A stretch of DNA of 32,220 bases from Paraburkholderia sp. BCC1885. Lineage in GTDB: Bacteria > Pseudomonadota > Gammaproteobacteria > Burkholderiales > Burkholderiaceae. The stretch lies in NCBI RefSeq assembly GCF_900996235.1, contig NZ_CAAJGM010000225.1, forward strand, positions 1 to 32,220, given 5' to 3'. The translations under genes and the position numbers were made by a program. This document shows positions 1 through 8,888 of the stretch, one piece after another. The first letter of the stretch is position 1. Every line of letters starts with the position of its first letter. A model generated the notes under the pieces. That model saw nothing but the letters and a program-made list of their open reading frames with translations. It was not told the DNA's origin and made no database searches.

Positions 1-151
1 CCGACATGCCAGGCACCAACGTCTCTCTGATCACCTGCTGCTTGAATTTTCGCGCGTACGTGCGACGGGGATGGGCTGCGCCCCCTGCGTTCGACATGGC
101 TGACTGGCTCCGTTGATCTGAACGCCCTCATCATGCTTTGGAAAAGTCAGC

Positions 152-415
152 ATGGCGAAACGGTCGGGCCGAGCCGCTTACGCTCAGGCTGCGCTCGACG
201 CGGCGGGCGTCGAAGGCGTGTTGCTGCTCGCGCGGCATATTCACGGCGATTGGGGGGACCTGCCGGTCGAGGATCTTGCAGCGAATGAATTAGCCTTGCT
301 GACGGGAAAGCGGCTGCTTTCGAGCTACGATCTTCCAGACAGGCGCAGCAAGATCTGGATCATTACTGAAGCAGATCGTTCCGTGACTACGATTTTGTTA
401 GCGGAAGAGTATTGA
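152..415 (+). CDS. Small plasmid-associated conserved protein (87 aa)
   Basis: The protein ends in a strongly family-like block: ARHIHGDWGDL, then NELAL, RLLSSY, KIWIITEADRSVTTILL and EEY. This pattern is known from short proteins of about 90 aa common on plasmids and genomic islands, often labelled plasmid-related protein or, misleadingly, type I restriction subunit M. There is no signal peptide or membrane segment. The biochemical role is unknown and no restriction activity should be inferred. The N-terminal 20 residues are less family-like, so the start is less certain; the ATG has only a weak purine stretch upstream. Its presence fits an accessory, transfer-prone region. I am confident of the family and not of any function. 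Confidence 0.8.
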   Translation: MAKRSGRAAYAQAALDAAGVEGVLLLARHIHGDWGDLPVEDLAANELALLTGKRLLSSYDLPDRRSKIWIITEADRSVTTILLAEEY

Positions 416-433
416 TTGATATCCGCCAGTGGG

Positions 434-465
434 CGAACCCAGCGCGCTGTATTCGGCTGGGTTCG
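434..465 (+). terminator. Hairpin after the 87-aa gene, possible terminator
   Basis: A perfect 10-bp inverted repeat, CGAACCCAGC and GCTGGGTTCG, is separated by 12 bases and begins 18 bases after the stop codon of the 87-aa gene. No T-run follows, so it may be a weak or factor-assisted terminator or an mRNA 3'-end stabiliser. Confidence 0.4.
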
Positions 466-570
466 ACCCTCAAGGGACGATCGAAGTTGCCGGGACCGGC
501 CGTTCAAACGATAGCCATCCGTGATGGTCGGCCGGAAAGTGCTAACGCCGATTCTTCAGTTGAGCGCCAC

Positions 571-810
571 TTACGATCTCCATCGCGGAGGTTCGCCAGT
601 TGCCCAAACCACCAAAAGAAATGCGGCACTAAGCAGGACGACTGCTGAAAGAAAGGCTCCAAGCCGTCGGTCAGGGCGAAATACGTTCCCGATAAGAACA
701 AGCGAAATGACGTACGCGATCAACAGCACCCAGCCTTGCCAAAGAACAGGAAATCCCCACCCCCAACCATGGGGCTTTGCCAGGAACCAGTAATGAGATG
801 TCTCGTGCAT
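571..810 (-). CDS. Small two-helix membrane protein, hypothetical
   Basis: The 79-aa product starts MHETSHYWFLAKPHG, followed by the aromatic motif GWGWGFPVLWQGW. Two hydrophobic helices come next (about residues 21-40 and 49-67), separated by the charged loop RPDRR, and the tail reads GEPPRWRS. The conserved-looking WGWG...WQGW...GEPPRW pattern and the sharp hydrophobic segmentation argue for a real inner-membrane protein; I recall similar unnamed proteins in Proteobacteria. I chose the ATG at 810 over an upstream TTG because the latter only adds four residues. No clear ribosome binding site is visible. Function unknown. Confidence 0.6.
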   Translation of the reverse strand: MHETSHYWFLAKPHGWGWGFPVLWQGWVLLIAYVISLVLIGNVFRPDRRLGAFLSAVVLLSAAFLLVVWATGEPPRWRS

Positions 811-1319
811 TTTCAGTAACAAACGATAGTGGTGAATGACATTTCATTGAATAAAACGCGACCCCGGTCCGCAACGTAGAAACTGAAGCCATCGAGTAAA
901 CGCTATCGATCAAGGACTGTGAGGATTGTCGCTGGCGTCCGATGATGTTTTAGCGTTTGCGGATCGGCGACAAAGTCCGCTGGACTGTACTAAATCCGGT
1001 CGAGCGTCAGGCTAGCTTTGATTTGCCGTCAGCCATCCCTCCGCTCTCATCCGATCACGGGCCGCGTCGGCCGTCCACAGGAGCATCAGATTAATCCGAG
1101 TCGCGTGCGAATCTACGGTTATGGCAGCGATCATGCGAGATGGCACCATATTTTCGGACTCTCAACAGGACGGACACCGCATTGTGGACGATCTTCGCGA
1201 TCCGGTCGACCGCCTCTTTATGGCCGACTGCCGTCTCATGCTGTTGGCAGGAAGCGACCCACAAGGGACGGTCATCGTTCACGGTAGCGGCCATTCAAAG
1301 CTCAACCGAACAGGGCAGA
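811..1319. other. Intergenic stretch without a supported gene
   Basis: About 500 bases between the small membrane protein and the methyltransferase. Several short open frames exist on both strands (for example 1121-1339 on plus and 1091-1294 on minus), but none has a ribosome binding site, a recognisable motif or convincing composition. I see no repeat, tRNA or strong terminator here. Confidence 0.5.
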
Positions 1320-2084
1320 CTAAGGGGCCGTCGCCGTAACAATCGGTTGGTAATAGCCAGTGACAGTTGGTGGGAGGACCTGTACGTCGTTGAATCCGAC
1401 CTGCATAGCAAGAGTCGCTAACTCCTCGGGCGTGATAGCCCGATAGCGACCAACGAAATGGCTCAACTGCCAGTCAAGACCGTTCGTCTGACGGGTGATG
1501 TACAAATGGACTGTGTAACGCCGAGCGTCTTGCCAGTCCCAGACCTGATGCACAATGCGGCGAAGACCGTTGTCCATGAACAGTGATGGTGGCAGCACAA
1601 TCGGTCGCTGAGTCAGCAACGTGCCGTAGTCCCTCAAGCTAACAAAAATCTTACCCTGCGCTCTTAGACATCTGAGCATTGCCGTCAGCGCTTGGGCGAT
1701 CTCCTCGTCGCTATCCAGGTGCGGAATGGCGTTGTCGAAAGCCACAACCGCGCCGTAATATTGCGCCTTGCACGTGGCGAGCAGCCTCATGTCGTCCACG
1801 CGAAATTTGACGCTCAGATTTCGCAGAGCAGCCTCCCGCGCCGCTCGCTCAACTTCCATCTTCGATATATCTGTACCCTCAACCTCATACCCCGCGCGTG
1901 CGAGACTCAACGCTTGTGTACCGATTCCGCATGCGCAGTCGAGGATGGCGCCGAGCACACCGGATTCGCTTATGAGCGGCGCCAATACCGCACGTTGACG
2001 CTCGATCGCCTTATCCCAATCGTCGAAAATCAGGTGATAAGAGGATGCCATGTCATCGTAGAAGCTCTCTGCGGATCGAGTCAT
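1320..2084 (-). CDS. Class I SAM-dependent methyltransferase, glycine/sarcosine N-methyltransferase-like
   Basis: A soluble 254-aa Rossmann-fold methyltransferase. The N-terminal FYDDMASSYHLIFDDWDKAI is typical of the glycine/sarcosine N-methyltransferase-like family. Motif I, the SAM-binding loop, is LDCACGIGTQALSLA (about residues 48-62). The acidic motif II residue lies in VEGTDIS, a DMRLL segment follows, and FDNAIPHL is motif IV. SLRDYG and VWDWQDARRY are further family landmarks. The length matches the family. The ATG at 2084 has AAGG eight bases upstream. The methyl acceptor cannot be read from sequence; small amines or amino acids are only suggested by family resemblance. It stands alone, with no operon partner on its strand. 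Confidence 0.85.
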   Translation of the reverse strand: MTRSAESFYDDMASSYHLIFDDWDKAIERQRAVLAPLISESGVLGAILDCACGIGTQALSLARAGYEVEGTDISKMEVERAAREAALRNLSVKFRVDDMRLLATCKAQYYGAVVAFDNAIPHLDSDEEIAQALTAMLRCLRAQGKIFVSLRDYGTLLTQRPIVLPPSLFMDNGLRRIVHQVWDWQDARRYTVHLYITRQTNGLDWQLSHFVGRYRAITPEELATLAMQVGFNDVQVLPPTVTGYYQPIVTATAP

Positions 2085-2214
2085 GAAGCGCCCTTAAATT
2101 GCAGTAGGTACTTGATTGTCAGCGATGTACGAGCGCTAGTCGAGTGACCGAAGTTGGCCGAACTCTGCCCGATGTCTACCACCAATGCCGGCTATACCGG
2201 CATCAGCAACCCGC

Positions 2215-2571
2215 TCAATTCCCTGAGCGTCTGGCCAGACGACCCGCCAGACGTTCGACGATCTCGATCACCATCGTCCGGTCATTCCCACTGAGCTTCG
2301 CCAGAAGCTGACCAACGTACTTCCCCTGATCACTGCTGCGCGTGCTGGCCCCGGTTAGCAGATCGGCCGCATCGCACCCGAAGATTTCGGCCAGCTCCAC
2401 CAGCCGGGCAACGGTCGGCATCACCAAGCCGCGCTCCATGCGCGAAACCGCTTCGTTGCCGATTCCCAGTAACTCCGCAACCTGCTCCTGTGTCAGGCCA
2501 CTCTCCAGCCGGTGCTTTGCAATCGCCCGGCCAATCAGGCCTGCAAGCTCATCCAGATCTATCCGCGCCAT
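2215..2571 (-). CDS. XRE-family helix-turn-helix transcriptional regulator
   Basis: A 118-aa cytoplasmic DNA-binding protein. The HTH_XRE domain (about residues 10-65) reads IAKHRLESGLTQEQVAELL, then GNEAVSRMERG as the recognition helix, then PTVARLVELAEIFGCDAADLL. The C-terminal half is an alpha-helical tail (LLAKLSGNDRTMVIEIVERL), probably for dimerisation. The start at 2571 (MARIDLDELAGL) is preferred over the upstream ATG at 2604 because GGGAG lies five bases before it. Operator and targets are unknown; it may regulate itself or the divergent lipoprotein gene starting at 2735. The ALEIF/AADLL-type ending resembles prophage or island regulators. Confidence 0.85.
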   Translation of the reverse strand: MARIDLDELAGLIGRAIAKHRLESGLTQEQVAELLGIGNEAVSRMERGLVMPTVARLVELAEIFGCDAADLLTGASTRSSDQGKYVGQLLAKLSGNDRTMVIEIVERLAGRLARRSGN

Positions 2572-2734
2572 GTGCTCTCCCATTCGACCTGAATGGTTGA
2601 ACACCCGACCTTTTAAATTAAGGACTCTACAAGTTGATACTAAACTTTTAACGATGAATTGCCGTTATCCCGTGTGACGGCACTTATCACCGCATCAGCA
2701 AGAAATCTTAAAAACCAGACAGGAACTGCAAAGC

Positions 2735-3415
2735 ATGAAGAACCGCAGCTACACCCGCGTTTCCCACCTCGTTGTGCCCGCCGCCCTGACACTTCTACTC
2801 GCTGCATGCGGCAATGGCACCCCGAGCGAATCCGCTGCGAAACAAGCCCTGGAGGCCAATCTGGACGGATGCCAATACATCACTGTGTCGGATTTCAGGA
2901 AAACGAATGGCATTGCCGGAGATGATCCGAATAGCTACCGTGTCGAAGCCAGCTACGCCTACAAGCTTGATCCCCACGACGGCGATCTGAGCGACGCGCT
3001 CAGGCAATTTGCAGAAAACTACGACAAGCTGCAAAACCTCAACGCCGACATCAGGAAGCGCGAAGCACAGTTCCGCAGCGACGCCCAGGCGTGGGCTGAC
3101 GCCCATCAGAACGATCCCGGCTATAGCGCTAACCAGTACTTCGACAAGCTCAATGAGCTTGAGGCTGGCGACCAGGACTACCAGAACGAGAAAAAGCAGG
3201 CGACGCCGCTGATCGTCGCACTCAACCAGAGCCGGGCACCTGATGTCTTCCTGAACAAGGTGCAACACGCCTGCCCGGACGTGCCGAACAACGTTCTCGC
3301 AGATTTCTTCCGCCGTAAAGGTGCCGTCGATCAACTGGCGGATGGCATGACCCAGGACTACACGGGAACCATCCCCATGATCAGGACCGACAACGGCTGG
3401 CAGTTAGCGCGCTAG
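2735..3415 (+). CDS. Predicted lipoprotein, unknown function (226 aa)
   Basis: It begins with a lipoprotein signal peptide: a basic N-region, a hydrophobic core LVVPAALTLL and lipobox LAAC with Cys25 as the expected acylation site, followed by GNGTPSE. The mature part is hydrophilic, largely alpha-helical and rich in Lys, Asp, Glu, Asn and Gln; a helical stretch DALRQFAENYDKLQNLNADIRKRE could be a short coiled coil. Two further cysteines (DGCQYITVSDF and HACPDVPNNV) could form a disulfide in the periplasm. AGGAA precedes the ATG. I do not recognise the family. It is followed by a second, much larger lipoprotein gene 78 bases downstream, and the two may be co-expressed. Confidence 0.75.
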   Translation: MKNRSYTRVSHLVVPAALTLLLAACGNGTPSESAAKQALEANLDGCQYITVSDFRKTNGIAGDDPNSYRVEASYAYKLDPHDGDLSDALRQFAENYDKLQNLNADIRKREAQFRSDAQAWADAHQNDPGYSANQYFDKLNELEAGDQDYQNEKKQATPLIVALNQSRAPDVFLNKVQHACPDVPNNVLADFFRRKGAVDQLADGMTQDYTGTIPMIRTDNGWQLAR

Positions 3416-3434
3416 GACCGGCGTGACTTCGGGG

Positions 3435-3452
3435 CCGTCTGGTTACAGACGG
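3435..3452 (+). terminator. Strong intergenic hairpin between two lipoprotein genes
   Basis: A perfect 7-bp stem, CCGTCTG and CAGACGG, with the tetraloop GTTA, lies 20 bases after the stop of the 226-aa lipoprotein gene. It is followed by TTCCTCCC rather than a T-run. It may act as a weak terminator, or as a stabilising or attenuating element between the two genes. Confidence 0.4.
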
Positions 3453-3493
3453 TTCCTCCCTGGCAACACCACTCAGACATAAGGACCATAAGC

Positions 3494-5470
3494 ATGAAAA
3501 AACGATTCATTACGGGGATTGCGCAGCTTGCGCTGGGCGCTTCATTGGCATTTTCTCTTGCAGCATGCGGAGGCGGTTCCAGCTCGCCTTCGTCTATGTC
3601 GAGCCAGCCCACGACGACTGCCGCGACGTCGATGACAGGCACCATCGCCATCGGTACCGCGCTGACTGGCGCGACGGTCGCCGTCACTGATGCTAACGGC
3701 AAGACGGTTTCCGCTACCTCGGGTGCCAACGGTACCTACAGCGTTTCCCTGACCGGGCTGACCGCGCCGCTCCTGATCACCGCGGCCGATCCGTCAGGCG
3801 TGTCGGGTACGCTGTATTCGGTCGTCGCCAGTGCCAGCACCGCCAATGGTGCGCCGGTGACGGCGAACGTGACGCCACTGACGACCGCTGTTGCCGCTCT
3901 CATGACTGCATCGGGTAATCCGGCGACCCTGGCCGGTAACGCATCGGCGATCACGTCATCTGCCATTACTACAGCAGAAGCGACCCTCGATGCCGCAATC
4001 GCGCCGATCCTGTCCGCCAACAGCGTTCCGGCCTCGTTCGATCCCCTCGCCACGATTTTTACGCCGAACCAGACCGGCGCGGATGCCGTGATCGATTCGG
4101 TAGCAGTCACGCCCTCGGCCTCGGGTTCCGGGTTGCAGATCACAAGTCTTGCCAATCCCGATACGGCGATCCAGCTTAGCTCCAGCACGAGCGTATCCAC
4201 CGCGCTTGCTGCACCTGCCCAGCCCGCGAACTATCTGGCGAGCCTGCAAGCCTCGCTGGCAGCCTGTGCGTCGGACGTTCAGGGTGGGACTACGGACACA
4301 TCGGACAGCGGCTGCACGACGGCGATCGACGCAAGCTATCTGAACAACGGTGTCGGTACGGGCGTTGCCGGCTTTGCGAAGCGCCACACGCTTTTCACGA
4401 AGGGCACGGTACTGACCGGCATCAAGACGGTCGCGTTTGTCCCGGCGGGTACGCTTGCCGGCATCAGCAATCCGGCGGCACTCGTTTATCTGCTGATGAC
4501 CGATCCAGACGGCACGCCCGACTTCGGCCTGGATTACGTGCAGCAGTTACCCAGCGGCCAATGGGACATCATCGGCAACCAGCAGCAGGACAGCACCTAC
4601 ATTGCGTCGTTCCTCGGCCAGGTCCAGTACACAGATTCGGCGGATGAAGCCAATGCGCACTACGAGTCGGGTCTCGATATCCAGATTCCATCTTCGGTGA
4701 CGGTCAACGGTGCGGCCACCAGCGTCGGTTCCGCCGTGGTGACGGGACCGGGCCTGCCCACTGGCGGTCTGTGGCTCCAGACCGCTGGTAACGGCACGGG
4801 CGCTGGCTATCTGCAAATTCCGACGGGTACGCTAACTGCACCGCTCACGAATACCAACAGCCGCGTCAACGGCGGCATGTCCACGACCTACAAGTGGGCG
4901 TGGGCGCCGATCTCGGGCAGCACGACGTCGTTCTCGCCGAATAGCCTGCCGGAATATGCCTCGTCGTCGCAGGACGTCTCGACGATCACGAACTTCGGCG
5001 TCTACACGGTCACGCTGTACAGCACGACCGGCACCGAAATTCGTTCAGAGCAGATCCAGAACATCGCCCGTAACTACGCGGCAGCGGCAGGCGGCACGGT
5101 AGCGTGGCAGACGCTCGGCAACGACGTGATAGCGAACTACCTGACGCCAGGTGGTTCCGGTACGCAAAGCACACCGGGTACGTCGGCCTCGCTCGACTGG
5201 ACGACCCCGGCCAGTTCGTTCTATCCGAACTTCTGGGCATCGATCAATTCGCTGGGTGTTGCCCAGGCCAGCGTACCGGCCACGACCTATGATGCGACGG
5301 TATGGGGAGCGAGTACGGGCAACACGCCGTCGCCGTTGACGTTCAACTCGCCGTTCGTTGACAACCTGACTCCTGCAGCCGCGACGGCAGAGCAGGCCGT
5401 GCAGGTACAGCTCGGCTGGCAGGCTGACGGCGAGTATTACGTCAACACCTGGCAATACGGCAATCCGTAA
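3494..5470 (+). CDS. Large predicted surface or periplasmic lipoprotein (658 aa)
   Basis: The signal peptide MKKRFITGIAQLALG... ends in lipobox LAAC with Cys25, then the flexible linker GGGSSSPSS. A short beta-sandwich-like segment follows at about residues 48-100, GTIAIGTALTGATVAVTDAN then NGTYSVSLTGL, with the look of a carboxypeptidase-regulatory-like or Big-type domain. The rest is Ser/Thr/Ala/Gly-rich, with few charges, typical of exported beta-rich proteins. The C-terminal 80 residues (YPNFWASINSLG to NTWQYGNP) contain aromatic-rich motifs and have a second copy at 15592-15843. I do not recognise the overall family. A good intrinsic terminator follows the stop. AAGGA lies about eight bases before the ATG. 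Confidence 0.85.
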   Translation: MKKRFITGIAQLALGASLAFSLAACGGGSSSPSSMSSQPTTTAATSMTGTIAIGTALTGATVAVTDANGKTVSATSGANGTYSVSLTGLTAPLLITAADPSGVSGTLYSVVASASTANGAPVTANVTPLTTAVAALMTASGNPATLAGNASAITSSAITTAEATLDAAIAPILSANSVPASFDPLATIFTPNQTGADAVIDSVAVTPSASGSGLQITSLANPDTAIQLSSSTSVSTALAAPAQPANYLASLQASLAACASDVQGGTTDTSDSGCTTAIDASYLNNGVGTGVAGFAKRHTLFTKGTVLTGIKTVAFVPAGTLAGISNPAALVYLLMTDPDGTPDFGLDYVQQLPSGQWDIIGNQQQDSTYIASFLGQVQYTDSADEANAHYESGLDIQIPSSVTVNGAATSVGSAVVTGPGLPTGGLWLQTAGNGTGAGYLQIPTGTLTAPLTNTNSRVNGGMSTTYKWAWAPISGSTTSFSPNSLPEYASSSQDVSTITNFGVYTVTLYSTTGTEIRSEQIQNIARNYAAAAGGTVAWQTLGNDVIANYLTPGGSGTQSTPGTSASLDWTTPASSFYPNFWASINSLGVAQASVPATTYDATVWGASTGNTPSPLTFNSPFVDNLTPAAATAEQAVQVQLGWQADGEYYVNTWQYGNP

Positions 5471-5491
5471 CGCAAGCCTGTAGGCACCGAG

Positions 5492-5521
5492 GAACCCGTG
5501 TTGCAGCGGGTTCTTTTTTTT
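5492..5521 (+). terminator. Rho-independent terminator of the 658-aa lipoprotein gene
   Basis: Stem GAACCCG (5492-5498) pairs with CGGGTTC (5507-5513), followed by a run of eight T. It lies 22 bases after the stop codon at 5470. Confidence 0.9.
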
Positions 5522-5555
5522 GTCATCGCATTCCGTGTCAGCGACCGTGGCCCCT

Positions 5556-6037
5556 TCAATCGGAAACCCTGGACGGCATAATCGCTGCATCGAGGCGACG
5601 ATGAACGAGCGAAGCCAATGTCAACAGATCTTCAGCGTCACCTTTCGACATCTCCCACGATACCTTCGGGGCATGCGCCGTCGTGTTTCTGAACATTCCG
5701 AACATGCCCTTTATCAAATTGGCAAAGCCACGCTGTTCGCTAAGCTGGCTCTCGGTTTTCAGTTGATTGATAGCGAGCATTGGCGGGTTGCCCCCCAAGG
5801 CACGGTCAACCAGCGCCGCACCATCATCCGTCAAGCCAGTCCTATTGCGAAGTTTCTCCGCTACACTTTTCGTTGCCTCCAGCACGGCATGGAAGTAATT
5901 GTCGGCAACCAGTTCCGTCCGGCAAAACGCCAGAACATCTGCATGGACGCCACGGACATCAGATCCCCACGTAAGTCATCCGCGCGGCGGACTGCTTCCG
6001 AGATCGTTGAGACCCGCTCGCTCGACACCAACTCGCC
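5556..6037 (-). pseudogene. Frameshifted, 5'-truncated Ymh / TIGR02391-family remnant
   Basis: Two minus-strand frames together give the C-terminal part of the Ymh (TIGR02391) family. The first frame reads VSTISEAVRRADDLRGDL. The second continues RGVHADVLAFCRTELVADNY, FHAVLEATKSVAEKLRNRTG, then LTDDGAALVDRAL, LAINQLKTESQLSEQRGF, LIKGMFGMFRNTTAHAPK and HRRLD. The switch of frame lies near 5975-5985 and needs one missing base. The N-terminal half expected for the family (full length roughly 250-300 aa) is not found upstream. The segment 5556-5885 is open on its own but has only an internal GTG and no ribosome binding site. The family is common in mobile islands; its molecular function is unclear to me. 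The call as a decayed gene rests on both the frameshift and the truncation. Confidence 0.75.
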
Positions 6038-6330
6038 ACTCGATTGATGGTTCACGGGGCGTCGGGCGCCAGGCTTTAAAAACCATCGGCCTTCCCCAGA
6101 AATCGTAACCGCCGCCTGAAACGGCATCGCCCGGGCGTCATTCGCCGCCCCTTGCGCGCAAACGCCCGGTTGGCGCGCGGCAGGCGGCGCATACGACAGG
6201 CAAGCGGGTTTCCGGAGTCGGGAAACGAGTCCGTGTTAAGTCGTCCTCGAGCCAGGTGATATCCGACAAACACCCGGGGAGGGCGGGATCGGGCAGTATG
6301 CAGCCCGAATTAACGTGGGGCGGCGTTCGT

Positions 6331-8706
6331 TCAAAGCTCCCGACCTCCCCGAAGCGCGTCGCTGAGCTCGTCCACCGCGTAGGGTTTGCGCAGTGTGCTG
6401 CATGGAAAGTGCGGCAACACGTCGTCGGACAATTCGTCGCCCGACGCGAATATGATCTGCAGGCCAGGGTGCACCGCGACGGCCTGTTTTGCAAGCTCAA
6501 GTCCGGAAACGCCGGGAAGGTTCAGATCAGTGAGCAGGACATCGAATCTCCCAGCATCGAGCCGCTCCATGGCCTCACACGCATTCGTCGCCTTTGCCGC
6601 ACTGTGACCGAGCATATGGAGAATTTCGCAGACCGCCTCTAATGAAGCCGCATCGTCTTCTACGACCAGGACATGCAATGGCCCCGCAGGTAATGCGGCA
6701 GTACCAGACCGAGCGGCGTCCGCATTGCCAGACGCTACGCTGATCGCCTCGCCTGGCGTGCCGAGAATACTGCGCAGCTTGTACGCAAGTTCTTCCTGGC
6801 TATAAGGCTTGCTCAGCAGTTCAACGCCGGGGTCCAGCCGTCCTCCATGCACGATCGCGTTCTGGGTGTAACCGGAGGTGAAAAGAATCTTCAGGTGCGG
6901 CAACAGCAGGGCTGCCTCGCGGGCCATTTCGGGACTTCGCAGCGTGCCCGGCATAACCACATCCGTAAAGAGAACGTCGATGTGAACACCGCTTCGTATC
7001 ACGGCAAGCGCCTGCTCCGCGTCGTCGGCCTTCAGAACCGCATAGCCCAGGTCCATGAGCATGTTGACGACCGTTGACTGAACCCTGGCATCGTCCTCCA
7101 CGACGAGGATGGTCTCCTTGCCGCCCCTCATGACTGTGAGGCCGTGTCTTGCGTGCGGATCAACAGCCGTTTCCGTTGACCTTGACAGATAAATCCGGAT
7201 GGTCGTGCCGTGTCCCACTTCGCTGTAGATCCTGATGTGTCCACCGCTCTGCTTGACGAATCCATAAGCCATGCTCAGACCCAGGCCCGTACCCTGACCT
7301 TCGGGCTTGGTGGTAAAGAACGGATCGAAGGCACGCTCGACAACCTCGGCAGGCATGCCGACGCCTGTATCGGTCACGCCAAGCATCACGTACTGGCCAG
7401 GCGGGACATCCGGGAAAGGACGCACATAGCGGTCGTCCAGCATCGCGTTGGTCAGCTCAATGGTCAGACGCCCTCCTGTGGGCATCGCGTCGCGCGCATT
7501 GATAGCCAGGTTCAGCAGCACATTCTCGAGCTGGTGGGTATCGACCAGCGTGTTCCACAGCCCCGCTGCCACCACCGTCTCCACATTGATCGTTTCACCC
7601 AGCGCGCGAGCAAGCATGTTATCTATTCCGTGCACCACCGCGGAAAGATTGACGACAACCGGGCGCAACGCCTGCCGCCGGCCAAACGCGAGGAGTTGCG
7701 ACGCGAGTTTCGCCCCCCGCTCGACGGCATCGATCGCATGAGCGAGCCGCTCGCCGCTCCAGGCGTCCCGGCGATGCCGGTTCTCGAGCAGTTCGAGGTT
7801 ACCCCTTAATACCTGCAGGACATTGTTGAAGTCATGCGCGACGCCCCCCGTCAGCTTGCCGATCGCTTCCATTTTCTGTGCCTGGAACAGCGCGGCCCGG
7901 GTTTTTTCCAGAAGTTCATTGGCCTCGCGCCGTTCGGTGATGTCCCGCGTGATCTTGGCAAATCCCAGGAGATGTCCGTCGTCGTCACGGATCGCATCGA
8001 GTACCACGTGTGCCCAGAAGGTCGTCCCGTCCCGACGCACGCGCCGGCCTTCCGCTTCGAACCGGCCCTCACGGGCAGCCGTCTCAAGGCCGCGCCCGGG
8101 TAAGCCCGCAGCGGCGTCTTCGGGCGTGTAGAACCGTGAGAAATGCGAACCGACAATCTCTTCGGCGCTGTACCCCTTGATCCGCCGGGCACCGCTGTTC
8201 CAGTTCGTCACATATCCGTCGGGCGAGAGCATGAAGATGGCGTAATCGGTCACCCCTTGCACCAGCAGCCCGAAGCGCTGCTCGCTTTCAAGCACGGCCT
8301 CGTGCGCCCGGCGCTTCTCGCTCACGTCGCGCACCGCCTGAACGGCGCCGTCGAACTGTCCCTGGCCATCGCACAGGGCGGTAGTGACCACGCTCGCCCA
8401 GAAGGTGCTTCCGTCCTTTCGGCGGCGCCATCCTTCCGAGTCGTGACGCCCCGTTTTCCGGACACTGTCCATCACCGCATCGGGGAAACCATCACGCCGG
8501 TCCTCATCCGGATAGAGAACTGAAAAATGCTGGCCAAGGATTTCCTCCGGCTGGTATCCCTCGATGCGCATACCGCCCTCGTTCCAGCTGGCTACCCTGC
8601 CGTCGGGGTTCATCAGGAACACGGAATAGTCCACGGTCGACCCTACCCACCGCCGGGTCCAGTCGCTTGTATCGGGCTGCTTGTTCGTCGGTTCGGGGGT
8701 CGTCAT
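6331..8706 (-). CDS. PAS-PAS hybrid histidine kinase with two receiver domains
   Basis: A cytoplasmic sensor kinase of about 791 aa with no transmembrane helices. Order: PAS 1 (DYSVFLMNPDGRVASWNEGG... GYQPEEILG), PAS 2 (DYAIFMLSPDGYVTNWNSGA... GYSAEEIVG), each with a PAC segment; the dimerisation helix with phospho-acceptor His in KLTGGVAHDFNNVLQVL; HATPase with N box NLAINARDAMP, G1 DTGVGMP and G2 GTGLGLSMAYG; then two receivers, with phospho-acceptor Asp in LFTDVVMPG and LLTDLNLPG and conserved Lys in SKPYS and RKPYA. All catalytic motifs look intact. I chose MTTPEPTNKQ at 8706; the open frame extends further upstream but without kinase character. It is divergent from a response regulator at 8889, its likely partner. 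The signal is unknown. Confidence 0.92.
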   Translation of the reverse strand: MTTPEPTNKQPDTSDWTRRWVGSTVDYSVFLMNPDGRVASWNEGGMRIEGYQPEEILGQHFSVLYPDEDRRDGFPDAVMDSVRKTGRHDSEGWRRRKDGSTFWASVVTTALCDGQGQFDGAVQAVRDVSEKRRAHEAVLESEQRFGLLVQGVTDYAIFMLSPDGYVTNWNSGARRIKGYSAEEIVGSHFSRFYTPEDAAAGLPGRGLETAAREGRFEAEGRRVRRDGTTFWAHVVLDAIRDDDGHLLGFAKITRDITERREANELLEKTRAALFQAQKMEAIGKLTGGVAHDFNNVLQVLRGNLELLENRHRRDAWSGERLAHAIDAVERGAKLASQLLAFGRRQALRPVVVNLSAVVHGIDNMLARALGETINVETVVAAGLWNTLVDTHQLENVLLNLAINARDAMPTGGRLTIELTNAMLDDRYVRPFPDVPPGQYVMLGVTDTGVGMPAEVVERAFDPFFTTKPEGQGTGLGLSMAYGFVKQSGGHIRIYSEVGHGTTIRIYLSRSTETAVDPHARHGLTVMRGGKETILVVEDDARVQSTVVNMLMDLGYAVLKADDAEQALAVIRSGVHIDVLFTDVVMPGTLRSPEMAREAALLLPHLKILFTSGYTQNAIVHGGRLDPGVELLSKPYSQEELAYKLRSILGTPGEAISVASGNADAARSGTAALPAGPLHVLVVEDDAASLEAVCEILHMLGHSAAKATNACEAMERLDAGRFDVLLTDLNLPGVSGLELAKQAVAVHPGLQIIFASGDELSDDVLPHFPCSTLRKPYAVDELSDALRGGREL

Positions 8707-8888
8707 CTGTCGGGTGCATTGCTTGCGTATCTGTTTCCGGAACACCAGTTCCGGGGCCTGACATAGAAATCCGGTATGGCGATCTGGGCCCACATCACCT
8801 GTACGGGAGTCGATTCTATCAGCGCAAGGCAGAAGAGCACATGGATCAGAACTTGCTTGGTGCACCCGGAACTTATGGGCAATAAAAG

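Noticed and set aside
1121..1339. Small plus-strand frame of 72 codons
   Set aside because: No ribosome binding site or motif, and it overlaps the end of the methyltransferase gene on the other strand.
6208..6226. Hairpin GTTTCC / GGAAAC downstream of the hybrid kinase
   Set aside because: Short stem, no T-run on either strand and more than 100 bases past the kinase stop; too weak to call a terminator.
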